Shown: one piece after another, positions 44,114 through 53,175 of the stretch | Numbering within the stretch: position 1 is the stretch's first letter | Layout of the letters: each line of letters begins with the position of its first letter | Assembly (NCBI RefSeq): GCF_025399795.1 | Contig: NZ_JAODTZ010000040.1 | Coordinates: 1-64,000 of the forward strand | Direction of reading: 5' to 3' | DNA from: Streptomyces rhizosphaerihabitans | GTDB taxonomy: Bacteria; Actinomycetota; Actinomycetes; Streptomycetales; Streptomycetaceae | Length of the DNA: 64,000 bases | Notes under the pieces: model-generated | Database searches by the model: none | What the model was told of the DNA's origin: nothing | What the model saw: the letters and a program-made list of their open reading frames with translations, nothing else | Position numbers and translations under genes: made by a program

Positions 44114-45498
44114 CCGAGCTCGCCACCATGGACTTCCACCCGCAGCCCCAGGCCGGCCGGCCCAAGCCGTGGGCGTTTCCCGCCCCCCAGCGCGGCACCC
44201 TGGACAACGGTCTGACCGTGCTGCGCTGCCATCGCCCCGGCCAGCAGGTCGTCGCCGTCGAGGTCATCCTCGCCGCGCCGCTGGAGGCCGAGCCCGCGGG
44301 CCTGGACGGCATCGCCACGATCATGGCGCGCGCCTTCTCCGAGGGCACCGACAAGCACTCGGCCGAAGACTTCGCCGCCGAGCTGGAGCGCTGCGGCGCC
44401 ACGCTCGACGCGCACGCCGACCACCCCGGCGTACGCCTGTCCCTCGAAGTGCCGGTCTCGCGCCTGGCCAAGGCGCTGGGCCTGCTCGCCGACGCGCTGC
44501 GGGCCCCCGCGTTCGCGGACAGCGAGGTCGAGCGGCTGGTGCGCAACCGGCTGGACGAGATCCCGCACGAGACGGCCAATCCCGCCCGTCGTGCCGCCAA
44601 GGAACTCTCCAAGGAGCTGTTCCCGGCGAGCGCCCGCATGTCGCGTCCGCGCCAGGGCACCGAGGAGACCGTCCAGAAGATCGACTCCGCGGCCGTACGC
44701 GCCTTCTACGACAAGCACGTACGTCCCGCGACGGCCACCGCCGTCGTCGTCGGAGACCTGACCGGTGTCGACCTCGACGAGCTGCTCGGCGACACGCTGG
44801 GCTCCTGGACCGGTTCGTCCGCCGAGCCGCGTCCCGTGCCGCCGGTGAGCGCCGACGACACCGGCCGCGTGATCATCGTCGACCGCCCCGGCGCCGTCCA
44901 GACGCAGCTGCTCATCGGCCGGGTCGGAGCCGACCGGCACGACCGCGTGTGGCCCGCCCAGGTGCTCGGCACCTACTGCCTCGGCGGCACCCTCACCTCG
45001 CGCCTCGACCGCGTCCTGCGCGAGGAGAAGGGCTACACCTACGGCGTACGGGCGTTCGGCCAGGTCCTGCGTGCCGCGCCGGACGGCACGGGCGTCGCGA
45101 TGCTCGCCATCAGCGGCTCGGTGGACACCCCGAACACCGGTCCGGCGCTCGACGACCTGTGGAAGGTGCTGCGCACCCTCGCGGCCGAGGGACTGACCGA
45201 CACGGAGCGCGATGTCGCCGTGCAGAACCTGGTGGGTGTCGCGCCCCTCAAGTTCGAGACGGCGGCAGCCGTCGCGAGCACGCTCGCGGACCAGGTCGAG
45301 CAGTACCTGCCGGACGACTATCAGGCGACGCTGTATCAGCAACTGGCCTCCACCGGCACCGTGGAGGCCACCGCGGCCGCGGTGAGCGCCTTCCCGATGG
45401 ACCGTCTGGTGACCGTCCTGGTGGGCGACGCGGCGCAGATCGAGGAGCCGGTCAAGGCTCTCGGAATCGGCGAAGTCAGCGTGGTGGCAGCCGAGTAG
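44110..45498 (+). CDS. M16 family peptidase, non-catalytic subunit
   Basis: This 462-residue partner lacks the HXXEH zinc motif (GLDGIATIMARAFSEGT at the equivalent place). It keeps the R/Y motif RLDRVLREEKGYTYG near residue 300, which binds substrate. Together with the upstream gene product it should form one active heterodimer. The GTG start overlaps the upstream stop (GTGA), so production is coupled. A hairpin terminator follows. Confidence 0.92.
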   Translation: MTELATMDFHPQPQAGRPKPWAFPAPQRGTLDNGLTVLRCHRPGQQVVAVEVILAAPLEAEPAGLDGIATIMARAFSEGTDKHSAEDFAAELERCGATLDAHADHPGVRLSLEVPVSRLAKALGLLADALRAPAFADSEVERLVRNRLDEIPHETANPARRAAKELSKELFPASARMSRPRQGTEETVQKIDSAAVRAFYDKHVRPATATAVVVGDLTGVDLDELLGDTLGSWTGSSAEPRPVPPVSADDTGRVIIVDRPGAVQTQLLIGRVGADRHDRVWPAQVLGTYCLGGTLTSRLDRVLREEKGYTYGVRAFGQVLRAAPDGTGVAMLAISGSVDTPNTGPALDDLWKVLRTLAAEGLTDTERDVAVQNLVGVAPLKFETAAAVASTLADQVEQYLPDDYQATLYQQLASTGTVEATAAAVSAFPMDRLVTVLVGDAAQIEEPVKALGIGEVSVVAAE

Positions 45499-45513
45499 AG
45501 CCCGTGCGACCGA

Positions 45514-45551
45514 GGAGGGCCCTGGTGACTGAAGAGTCGTCAGGGCCCTCC
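45514..45551 (+). terminator. Terminator after the M16 operon
   Basis: GGAGGGCCCTG (45514-45524) pairs with CAGGGCCCTCC (45541-45551). GACT/AGTC forms a small inner stem in the 16-base loop. Confidence 0.88.
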
Positions 45552-45641
45552 TGCTTCCCGCAAGCGATCCCCAAGATGTCCGCATTCGTACGGGGGTTGC
45601 CCTTCTGCCCTGTGGGATGCGTTACAAAAATCGTGATCCGT

Positions 45642-45671
45642 TTGTTGTTCGAATGACACCCCGTTTAGCGT
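45642..45671 (+). promoter_or_regulatory. Candidate promoter of the riboswitch-controlled peptidase
   Basis: TTGTTG (45642-45647) and TAGCGT (45666-45671) are separated by 18 bp, near the HrdB consensus. Transcription would begin about 45 bp before the riboswitch core. Confidence 0.5.
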
Positions 45672-45723
45672 CGGTCCGGCTGTTCGTCACGCAGTGCGCC
45701 GCGCCCGCGGCAACCGGACAGTC

Positions 45724-45871
45724 ATCGCCGAGTCCCCTATGGCGCGAGTCAGGGGAGCCGGGGACCCACACGTAGTCCCTGGGGTGAATCGGACGCCCTC
45801 CCCGGAGGGGGTCCGTAGGAGACCTTCCTGCTCCGAACCCGTCAGCTAACCCGGTAGGCGAGAGGGAAGGA
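45724..45871 (+). promoter_or_regulatory. c-di-AMP riboswitch (ydaO/yuaA leader)
   Basis: The leader has the conserved ydaO blocks: ATCGCCGAGTCCC at the start, AGGGGAGCCGGGGACCCAC, CCTGGGGTGAAT, and CCGAACCCGTCAGCTAACCC before GGTAGGCGAGAGGGAAGGA. A variable GC hairpin lies in between. In Streptomyces these leaders control cell-wall hydrolases such as resuscitation-promoting factors and M23 peptidases, usually turning them off when c-di-AMP is high. The following gene fits exactly. Confidence 0.92.
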
Positions 45872-45887
45872 AAGGATCAGCCCCTAC

Positions 45888-46652
45888 ATGGCGTTCACCT
45901 GTGGCACCGGCAAGCATCGTCGTCCGAGCCGGGTGCACAGCACCACCACGACCGCCGTCGGGGTCGCGGCGCTCACCACCACCGGTGTGATCGGAACCCT
46001 GGCCGCCCCCGCGTTCGCGGCGGAGGCCTCCGTCGAGCAGACCGGGCTGACCCAGGCCGTCACCCTCGGAGACTCGGTCGCCGACCAGATCGACGCCCAG
46101 GCCTTCGCGCAGCAGCGCGCCGCCGACGAGGCCGCCGCGCGGAAGCAGGCCGAGCAGCTCGCCCGCAAGCACGCCGCGGAACAGGCCGCGAAGTCCCGCG
46201 AGGCCAAGGAGCGCGCCGCCCGCGAGGCCGAGCGCAAGCGCCTGAACACGTTCGTCATACCGATCACAGGTTCCTACGTCTCCACCGGCTACCAGGCCAG
46301 CAGCAGCCTCTGGTCCTCCGGCAGCCACACCGGCGTCGACTTCCACGCCGCGTCCGGCACCTCGGTCCACGCCGTCGGCTCCGGCACGGTCGTCACGGCC
46401 GGCTGGGGCGGCGCCTACGGCAATCAAGTCGTGATCAAGATGCACGACGGGACGTACACCATGTACGGCCACCTGTCGTCCATCGGTGTGTCCGTGGGAC
46501 AGGCGGTCACACCGGGGCAGCAGATCGGCCTCTCCGGGGCCACCGGCAACACCACGGGGCCGCACCTTCACTTCGAGGCCCGTACGACCGCGGAGTACGG
46601 CTCGGACATCGACCCGGTCGCGTACCTGCGCTCGCACGGAGTCAACGTCTGA
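45888..46652 (+). CDS. Secreted M23 peptidase (peptidoglycan endopeptidase)
   Basis: The 254-residue precursor has a long twin-basic signal region with cleavage after PAFA (44). A charged coiled coil (about 66-118) and a C-terminal M23 LytM-like domain follow. Zinc ligands and catalytic residues are present: H147 and D151 (HTGVD), H195 (YGHLS), and H226/H228 (HLHFE). It should cut peptidoglycan cross-bridges outside the cell. Expression is under a c-di-AMP riboswitch, which links wall remodelling to that second messenger. A terminator follows. Confidence 0.93.
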   Translation: MAFTCGTGKHRRPSRVHSTTTTAVGVAALTTTGVIGTLAAPAFAAEASVEQTGLTQAVTLGDSVADQIDAQAFAQQRAADEAAARKQAEQLARKHAAEQAAKSREAKERAAREAERKRLNTFVIPITGSYVSTGYQASSSLWSSGSHTGVDFHAASGTSVHAVGSGTVVTAGWGGAYGNQVVIKMHDGTYTMYGHLSSIGVSVGQAVTPGQQIGLSGATGNTTGPHLHFEARTTAEYGSDIDPVAYLRSHGVNV

Positions 46653-46681
46653 CGACCGCTTCGCGGCTTCTTCACCGCTTT

Positions 46682-46712
46682 CGATGCCCCGGCTCACCGA
46701 GTCGGGGCATCG
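46682..46712 (+). terminator. Terminator after the M23 peptidase gene
   Basis: CGATGCCCCGGCTC (46682-46695) pairs with GAGTCGGGGCATCG (46699-46712) with one G-U pair and the loop ACC. Confidence 0.85.
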
Positions 46713-46742
46713 TCGTTTCCGGAGGCCGTCTGTCCAAAAAAT

Positions 46743-46778
46743 ATCCATGGATTCAGGCCCGCCATCGGAAATTCAGGC
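46743..46778. promoter_or_regulatory. Palindrome and direct repeats upstream of the GntR gene
   Basis: ATCCATGGAT (46743-46752) is a perfect palindrome. ATTCAGGC occurs at 46751-46758 and 46771-46778, 20 bp apart, in an AT-rich patch about 80 bp before the regulator. Autoregulation is inferred. Confidence 0.4.
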
Positions 46779-46848
46779 TTCCTGCAATAGAGTCACTGAA
46801 CAAGCGTCAATCGATGGCGTTTCGCGGGGATTAAAGCGGAGGTCGGTC

Positions 46849-47541
46849 ATGCGTATTCCGGCGCACTCGGTATGCACGGCGATCCGTGACGACATCGTCG
46901 CGGGTGTCTACGAGCGCGGCGGCCGGCTCACCGAGGAACTGCTCGCGCGGCGCTACGGCGTCTCGCGCGTCCCCGTGCGCGAGGCTCTGCGCACCCTGGA
47001 GGCCGAGGGCTTCGTGGTCACCCGTCGGCACGCGGGCGCGTGCGTCGCGGAACCCACCGAGCAGGAGGCCGCGGACCTTCTGGAGATGCGCATGCTGCTG
47101 GAACCGCTGGGTGCCGCGAGGGCCGCCCAACGGCGTACGGAGGCTCACCTCAAGGTGCTGCGAGGCCTGGTCAGGCTGGGGCAGGAGCGTTCCAGGAGAG
47201 GCCACAGCGAGGATCTGCGCTCGCTGGGCGGCTGGTTCCACGAGACGCTCGCACAGGCGTCCGGCAGCCCCGCGTTGACCTCCACGCTCGCCCAGCTGCG
47301 CCACAAGATCGCCTGGATGTACTCGGTGGAGGCGCCGGCCAATCCCGCGGAGTCCTGGGCGGAGCACGGCGGCATCGTGGACGCGGTCGCCCGCGGCGAC
47401 AGCGAGCGGGCCCGCGCGATCACGGCCCTGCACACCGAGCGCGCGACGACCGTGCACCGGCTCCGATTTCCCGGCGGCGACCGGCCGGATCGTGTGAGAA
47501 GTTCGCAACATCCCGTAAACATGATGGGCCCGCGTCATTAA
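46849..47541 (+). CDS. GntR family transcriptional regulator (FCD type)
   Basis: This 230-residue regulator has an N-terminal winged helix (RLTEELLARRYGVSRVPVRE, about 27-46) and a C-terminal all-helical FCD domain (about 75-205). FCD domains usually bind a metal and a small carboxylate. GGAGG lies 7 bases before the ATG at 46849; the frame is open further upstream but crosses a terminator. It converges with the HPr gene. The ligand and targets are unknown; the nearby HPr gene is not obviously part of its regulon. Confidence 0.9.
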   Translation: MRIPAHSVCTAIRDDIVAGVYERGGRLTEELLARRYGVSRVPVREALRTLEAEGFVVTRRHAGACVAEPTEQEAADLLEMRMLLEPLGAARAAQRRTEAHLKVLRGLVRLGQERSRRGHSEDLRSLGGWFHETLAQASGSPALTSTLAQLRHKIAWMYSVEAPANPAESWAEHGGIVDAVARGDSERARAITALHTERATTVHRLRFPGGDRPDRVRSSQHPVNMMGPRH

Positions 47542-47697
47542 CATGGGCGCCGTATACAAAGAGGGATATTCGGCGGGGGCTCATTTCTGATGCCCTTTTA
47601 TTCGCGTGTCCGGAATTTCGGTGCGCGCTATTCCCTGTGGCCGCGGTGCGAGGGCCGCGGTCGTCGCCGGGGGAATTCCTGAACAGGTCGCGGAAAG

Positions 47698-47740
47698 CGG
47701 CTGAGCCGCGCCGTCCGATGAAGGGGGCGCGGCTCAGCCG
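47698..47740. terminator. Bidirectional terminator between gntR-type gene and ptsH
   Basis: CGGCTGAGCCGCGCC (47698-47712) pairs perfectly with GGCGCGGCTCAGCCG (47726-47740) around a 13-base loop. The rest of the 47542-47763 gap is lower in GC and holds no gene I can support. Confidence 0.9.
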
Positions 47741-47763
47741 TGTGTCCTGGGTGCCTTGTGGGC

Positions 47764-48045
47764 TCAGACGGTCTCGGGGAGCTCGTCGAGCCCCTCGGCG
47801 ACCAGCTTCGCCAGACGGTCGAGAGCGGCGTCCGCGCCCTCGGAGTCCGACGCGAGGACGATCTCCTCGCCGCCCCGGGCGCCCAGGCCGAGGACCGCGA
47901 GCATGGAGGCCGCGTTGACGGGGTTGCCGTCGGACTTGGCGATCGTCACGGGGATGCCGGAGGCCGTGGCGGCCCGGACGAAGATGGAGGCGGGGCGGGC
48001 GTGGAGGCCCTCGGTCCAGCCGACGTTGACGCGGCGCTCAGCCAT
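47764..48045 (-). CDS. ptsH: Phosphocarrier protein HPr
   Basis: This 93-residue protein is the general phosphocarrier of the sugar phosphotransferase system. It takes phosphate from enzyme I at H15 (GLHARPAS) and passes it to enzyme II components. S47 sits at the regulatory Ser position (NAASMLAVL), although Streptomyces HPr is not known to be regulated as in Bacillus. The length is typical. It stands alone, without other pts genes in the window. Confidence 0.95.
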   Translation of the reverse strand: MAERRVNVGWTEGLHARPASIFVRAATASGIPVTIAKSDGNPVNAASMLAVLGLGARGGEEIVLASDSEGADAALDRLAKLVAEGLDELPETV

Positions 48046-48221
48046 GTGATGCTGCCCTTCGGGTGTTCAAGGTTGTCTAGACCAGTGTTCCATATGGTGA
48101 GGCATGCCCGGACGGACCCGGGTTCCGCCCACGCCGGCGCCGGTCCGCGGCCCCGCTCCGGCGTCCGTCACCCTCAGACTGCCTCGCGCCGTTGTCGTAC
48201 GCGAGCCGTACTCTGGGCCCC

Positions 48222-51038
48222 ATGCAGACCTCGTCGGACCGGCAGGAGTACCCAGCTCACTGGGAGGCCGACGTGGTGCTGCGCGACGGCGGCACCGCAC
48301 GCGTCAGGCCCATCACCGTCGATGACGCCGAGCGGCTGGTCAGCTTCTACGAGCAGGTGTCCGAAGAGTCGAAGTACTACCGCTTCTTCGCGCCGTATCC
48401 GCGGCTGTCCGCCAAAGACGTCCACCGGTTCACCCACCACGACTTCGTGGACCGCGTGGGTCTCGCGGCCACGGTGGGCGGCGAGTTCATCGCCACCGTG
48501 CGCTACGACCGCATCGACGCCGACGGGAGGCCCGCGTCGGCGCCCGCCGACGAGGCCGAGGTCGCCTTCCTCGTGCAGGACGCTCACCAGGGCCGCGGTG
48601 TCGCCTCGGCGCTGCTCGAACACATCGCTGCCGTGGCCCGCGAGCGTGACATCCGCCGTTTCGCGGCCGAGGTGCTGCCCGCCAACAACAAGATGATCAA
48701 GGTGTTCACGGACGCCGGATACACCCAGAAGCGCAGCTTCGAGGACGGCGTCGTACGCCTGGAGTTCGACCTCGAACCCACCGACCGGTCCCTCGCCGTG
48801 CAGCGCGCGCGGGAGCAGCGCGCCGAGGCCCGCTCGGTGCAGCGGCTGCTCGCCCCCGGCTCGGTCGCCGTCATCGGCGCCGGACGCACCCCCGGCGGGG
48901 TCGGCCGCAGCGTCCTGGACAACCTGCGGGAAGCCGGATTCACCGGACGCCTGTACGCCGTGAACGCCGCACTTCAGGAGAAGGAACTCGACGGAGTCGC
49001 GGCCCACCGCTCCGTCCGCGACATCACCGAGCCCGTCGACCTCGCCGTCGTGGCCGTACCGGCCGAGAACGTCCCCGAGGTCGTCGCGGAATGCGGTGAA
49101 CACGGCGTACAGGGGCTCGTGGTCGTCTCCGCCGGATACGCCGAGAGCGGTCCCGAAGGACGCGAACGCCAGCGCGAACTCGTGCGGCACGCGCGCACGT
49201 ACGGGATGCGCATCATCGGCCCCAACGCCTTCGGAGTCATCAACACATCCCCCGAAGTACGCCTGAACGCCTCGCTCGCCCCGCAGATGCCCCGCCCCGG
49301 ACGCATCGGCCTGTTCGCGCAGTCCGGCGCCATCGGTATCGCCCTGCTGTCCCGGCTGCACCGGCGCGGCGGCGGCGTCACGGGCGTGACCGGCGTGTCG
49401 ACCTTCGTCTCCTCCGGGAACCGGGCGGACGTCTCGGGCAACGACGTACTGCAGTACTGGTACGACGACCCGGACACCGACGTCGTCCTCATGTACCTCG
49501 AATCCATCGGCAACCCGCGCAAGTTCACCCGCCTCGCACGGCGGACGGCGGCGGCGAAGCCGCTGGTCGTGGTCCAGGGCGCGCGGCACGGCGGAGCCGC
49601 TCCCCAGGGGCATGCCGTACGGGCCACCCGGCTGCCGCACGCCACCGTGTCCGCGCTGCTGCGCCAGGCCGGAGTGATCCGGGTGGACACCATCACCGAA
49701 CTCGTCGACGCGGGCCTGCTGCTGGCCCGCCAGCCGCTCCCCAGAGGACCCCGCGTGGCGATCCTCGGGAACTCCGAGTCACTGGGACTGCTCACGTACG
49801 ACGCGTGCCTGGCCGAGGGGCTCAGGCCGCTGCCGCCGCGGGACCTGACCACGGCGGCCTCGGCGGAGGACTTCCACCGGGCGCTGTCCCAGGCCCTCGC
49901 CGACGACGGCTGCGACGCCGTCGTCGTGACGGCCATACCGGCGCTGGGGGAGACCTCGGCCGCCGACGCGGCGCTCGCCGAGGCACTCCGGTCCTCCGCC
50001 CTGGCGGCTCCGGCGAAACCGGTGCTCGTGGTGCACGTCGAACTGGGCGGGCTCGCCGAAGCCCTGTCCGCCGCCGCGAGCACCGCGCCCCAGGCCCCCG
50101 GGACGGCGCCCGGCGCCCGCTTCCACCCTTCTGACCGGTCGCCCACCACAGCGCGTGCCGAAAGCGTGCCGGACTCCCGGCTCATCCCCGCCTACCCCGC
50201 CGCGGAACGTGCGGTCCGCGCCCTCGCCGAAGCCGTCAAGTACGCCCAGTGGCGCACGGACGCCGGCGAGCCCGGCAAGGTGCCCGAGTACGAGGACATC
50301 GACGAGAAGGGCGCCGCCCGGCTGATCGACGACCTCCTCGCGCGCGGGGAGGGCCTGACCCTGGCGGGCGAAGAGACGGCGACACTGCTCGGGCGGTACG
50401 GCATCGACGTGCACCGTGCCCTGCCCGCGCCCACTGCGGACGAGGCCGTGGCGGCCGCGCGGGCCATCGGTTACCCCGTGGCCCTCAAGACCACCGCCCC
50501 GCACCTGCGGCACCGCGCGGACCTCGGCGGCGTACGGCTGGACGTGGCGGACGAGGAACAGCTGCGCCGGGCCTACGCGGAGCTGACCGAGCTGTTCGGG
50601 CCACCGACGGTGCTGCGCCCGGTCGTGCAGGGGATGGCACCGCGCGGTGTCGACACGGTCGTTCACGCGGTGATCGACCCGGCGGCCGGGGCGGTGCTCT
50701 CCTTCGGGCTCTCCGGAGCCGCCTCCGAACTGCTCGGGGACACGGCGCACCGGCTGATTCCGGTCACCGACCGGGACGCGGCCTCCCTGGTGCGGTCGAT
50801 CCGGACGGCACCGCTCCTGTTCGGCTGGCGGGGCTCCGCGCCGGTCGACACCGCGGCCCTCGAAGAGCTCATGCTGCGGGTGTCGCGGCTGGTCGACGAC
50901 CACCCGGAGGTCGTCGCGGTCTCGCTGGAGCCGGTGGTGGTCGCCCCGACCGGGCTGAGTGTGCTGGGCGCCACGGTACGACTGGCCCGCGCCCCGCTAC
51001 GGGGCGACCTCGGCCCTCGGACACTGCCCGTCGTCTGA
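48222..51038 (+). CDS. GNAT acetyltransferase fused to NDP-forming acyl-CoA synthetase (Pat-like)
   Basis: The 938-residue fusion begins with a GNAT domain (about 25-195; VQDAHQGRGVASALLEHI is the acetyl-CoA-binding motif). It continues with the CoA-binding and ligase domains of NDP-forming acetyl-CoA synthetases (VAVIGAGRTPGGVGRSVLDN; LFAQSGAIGIALL) and ends in an ATP-grasp domain (about 700-930). Proteins of this build, like Pat enzymes, acetylate lysines of acyl-CoA synthetases and other proteins. GNAT is N-terminal here, the reverse of the Salmonella enzyme. It stands alone; the start is the ATG at 48222, with no strong ribosome site. Confidence 0.9.
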   Translation: MQTSSDRQEYPAHWEADVVLRDGGTARVRPITVDDAERLVSFYEQVSEESKYYRFFAPYPRLSAKDVHRFTHHDFVDRVGLAATVGGEFIATVRYDRIDADGRPASAPADEAEVAFLVQDAHQGRGVASALLEHIAAVARERDIRRFAAEVLPANNKMIKVFTDAGYTQKRSFEDGVVRLEFDLEPTDRSLAVQRAREQRAEARSVQRLLAPGSVAVIGAGRTPGGVGRSVLDNLREAGFTGRLYAVNAALQEKELDGVAAHRSVRDITEPVDLAVVAVPAENVPEVVAECGEHGVQGLVVVSAGYAESGPEGRERQRELVRHARTYGMRIIGPNAFGVINTSPEVRLNASLAPQMPRPGRIGLFAQSGAIGIALLSRLHRRGGGVTGVTGVSTFVSSGNRADVSGNDVLQYWYDDPDTDVVLMYLESIGNPRKFTRLARRTAAAKPLVVVQGARHGGAAPQGHAVRATRLPHATVSALLRQAGVIRVDTITELVDAGLLLARQPLPRGPRVAILGNSESLGLLTYDACLAEGLRPLPPRDLTTAASAEDFHRALSQALADDGCDAVVVTAIPALGETSAADAALAEALRSSALAAPAKPVLVVHVELGGLAEALSAAASTAPQAPGTAPGARFHPSDRSPTTARAESVPDSRLIPAYPAAERAVRALAEAVKYAQWRTDAGEPGKVPEYEDIDEKGAARLIDDLLARGEGLTLAGEETATLLGRYGIDVHRALPAPTADEAVAAARAIGYPVALKTTAPHLRHRADLGGVRLDVADEEQLRRAYAELTELFGPPTVLRPVVQGMAPRGVDTVVHAVIDPAAGAVLSFGLSGAASELLGDTAHRLIPVTDRDAASLVRSIRTAPLLFGWRGSAPVDTAALEELMLRVSRLVDDHPEVVAVSLEPVVVAPTGLSVLGATVRLARAPLRGDLGPRTLPVV

Positions 51039-51057
51039 GTCGTCTGAGTCGTCCGGG
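51031..51057 (+). repeat. Tandem 9-mers TCGTCTGAG at a stop codon
   Basis: TCGTCTGAG is present twice, then TCGTCCGGG. The stop codon TGA of the acetyltransferase fusion lies in the first unit. Confidence 0.6.
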
Positions 51058-51357
51058 CCGCTCCGGGGCGCTGCCTCCGTGGCGGCAGGCATCCCGCACC
51101 CGACGCCCGCCGTCTCCCGAGCGGCGCCGTCGGCGATGACCCCGGCCCGGAACTCGGCCCAGTGCCAGGTGCCGTCCCGCCCGGCCTGCCGCTGTGCCCG
51201 CCCCCGTTCCCGCCCCGCCCCGCCCGTCGGATCCGCGCCGCGGCCCTTGCCGCGCCCGCGTGGCACCGTCCGCCATGCGTGATTCGATCTGTTCCGTCCA
51301 CGACAGACCCACGCGAGCGGTGCCTCGCAGTCAGTGGGCCCCCGTAGGATGGACATC
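51039..51357. other. Intergenic region, no gene found
   Basis: This 319-bp gap between two same-strand genes holds the end of the 9-mer repeat and, at its right end, the AGGATGG ribosome site of the DUF5998 gene. I see no other feature. Confidence 0.5.
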
Positions 51358-51945
51358 ATGGCCAAGACCAGTACGACGACCCAGGGGCTGCGAGCGGCGA
51401 TCGAGCGCAGCGGCTACTACCCGGCCCTCGTGGCCGAGGCGGTGGAGGCCGCGATCGGCGGCGAGACCATCCGGTCGTACCTGGTCCACCAGGAGACGAC
51501 GTTCGACGCGAACGAGGTACGGCGGCACGTCACCGTGCTCGTCCTCACCGGCAACCGTTTCATCGTGAGCCACACCGACGAACAGAACGCGGACACCACG
51601 TCTCCGACGCCGTACGCCACGACCTCGACGGAGTCGGTCAAGCTCGGCCGGATCTCCTCGGTCGTCGTCAGCCGCGTCGTCGCGAACCCGGAGTCGTACA
51701 CGCCCGGCACGCTGCCCCGCGAGGTGGTCCTGACCATCGGCTGGGGCGCCGTCTCCCGCATCGACCTGGAGCCGGCCGCCTGCGGTGACCCCAACTGCGA
51801 AGCGGATCACGGCTACACCGGCAGCTCGACGGCGGACGACCTGAGCCTGCGGGTCAGCGAGGCGGGGGACGGTCCGGAGACCGTCCGCCAGGCCCTCGCC
51901 TTCGCGCAGTCCCTCTCCGAGGCGACCGCGGACGTCGCCCGCTGA
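51358..51945 (+). CDS. DUF5998 family protein
   Basis: This 195-residue soluble protein has the DUF5998 pattern: GLRAAIERSGYYPALVAEAV at the start, VLVLTGNRFIVSHTDEQ, and a Cys pair CGDPNCEADHGYTG near residue 142 that may bind metal. Its function is unknown. Its stop codon shares a base with the start of the phosphatase gene, so the two are translationally coupled, a pairing conserved in Streptomyces as I recall. The ATG at 51358 is preferred over the upstream frame. Confidence 0.83.
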   Translation: MAKTSTTTQGLRAAIERSGYYPALVAEAVEAAIGGETIRSYLVHQETTFDANEVRRHVTVLVLTGNRFIVSHTDEQNADTTSPTPYATTSTESVKLGRISSVVVSRVVANPESYTPGTLPREVVLTIGWGAVSRIDLEPAACGDPNCEADHGYTGSSTADDLSLRVSEAGDGPETVRQALAFAQSLSEATADVAR

Positions 51946-53132
51946 TGGCCCTGCCCACCTGGGACCACCCGGAACCCCTCGCCATCGACTCCGCGCCCGT
52001 CCCCGAGTACGGCACCGGTTCGCTGGCCGACCTGCTGCCCACGCTCGCGGCCGGCATGTCCGTGCCCGGCGCGACCGCCGCCATACCCGAGCTGACCGCG
52101 GCCGACCGGAACTGCGTGTTCCTGATCGACGGTCTCGGCTGGGAGCAGCTCAAGGCTCACCCGGACGAGGCACCCTTCATGACGTCGCTCCTCGCGTCCT
52201 CGCGCGGCGGCACGGGGCGTCCGATCACCGCGGGCTATCCGGCCACCACCGCGACCTCCCTCGCCTCCGTCGGCACCGGCCTGCCCCCGGGCGCGCACGG
52301 CCTGCCCGGCTACACCGCGCGCAACCCCGCCACCGGCGAGCTGATGAACCAGCTCCGCTGGAACCCCTGGACCGAGCCGCGCGCCTGGCAGCCCTACCCC
52401 ACGATCTTCCAGCTGGCCGACGCCGCGGGCGTGCACACCGCCCAGGTCTCCTCGCCGACCTTCCAGAGCACACCGCTGACGAAGGTCGCGCTGAGCGGCG
52501 GGACGTTCCACGGCCGGCTGTCCGGCGAGGAGCGCATGGACCTCGCCGCCGAGCAACTGGCGGCCGGGGACCGCTCCTTGGTCTACACGTACTACGCGGA
52601 GGTGGATGGCAAGGGCCACCGCTTCGGCGTCGACTCGGACCCCTGGCGCGGCCAGCTGATGTATGTCGACCGCCTGGTCCAGCGCCTCGCGGAGCAGCTG
52701 CCGCCGAGCTCGGCGCTGTACGTCACCGCAGACCACGGCATGATCGACATCCCGTTCGACGAGCAGCACCGCATCGACTTCGACGAGGACTGGGAGCTGC
52801 GCGCCGGAGTCGCCCTGCTGGGCGGCGAGGGTCGTGCCCGCCATGTGTACGCGGTCCCGGGCGCCGAGGTGGACGTGCTGACCTGCTGGCGCGAGGTCCT
52901 CGGCGAGCAGTTCTGGGTCGCCTCCCGTGACGAGGCGATCGACGCGGGCTGGTTCGGCCCGCGGGTCGACGATCGGGTGTACGCCCGGCTGGGTGACGTG
53001 ATCGCGGCCGCCCGGGACGATGTGCTGATCACCGCCTCCGAGCGGGAGCCGAAGGAGTCGCTGATGGTCGGCAACCACGGCTCGATGACCCCGGCCGAGC
53101 AGCTGGTGCCCCTCCTCCAAGTACGCTCCTGA
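51945..53132 (+). CDS. Alkaline phosphatase / nucleotide pyrophosphatase family protein
   Basis: The 395-residue protein has the type I phosphodiesterase/nucleotide pyrophosphatase fold. An N-terminal metal-binding Asp is in FLIDGLGW, and the probable Thr nucleophile is in YPATTATSLASVGTG. Other metal ligands are in TADHGMID and in the C-terminal GNHGSMTP. There is no signal peptide, so it is cytoplasmic. It starts one base before the DUF5998 stop ends. The substrate, a nucleotide or other phosphodiester, is not evident. Confidence 0.88.
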   Translation: MALPTWDHPEPLAIDSAPVPEYGTGSLADLLPTLAAGMSVPGATAAIPELTAADRNCVFLIDGLGWEQLKAHPDEAPFMTSLLASSRGGTGRPITAGYPATTATSLASVGTGLPPGAHGLPGYTARNPATGELMNQLRWNPWTEPRAWQPYPTIFQLADAAGVHTAQVSSPTFQSTPLTKVALSGGTFHGRLSGEERMDLAAEQLAAGDRSLVYTYYAEVDGKGHRFGVDSDPWRGQLMYVDRLVQRLAEQLPPSSALYVTADHGMIDIPFDEQHRIDFDEDWELRAGVALLGGEGRARHVYAVPGAEVDVLTCWREVLGEQFWVASRDEAIDAGWFGPRVDDRVYARLGDVIAAARDDVLITASEREPKESLMVGNHGSMTPAEQLVPLLQVRS

Positions 53133-53175
53133 CACCCTCCCCCCTCCTCCGTTGCCGAAAGGTACTCAACTCCCC

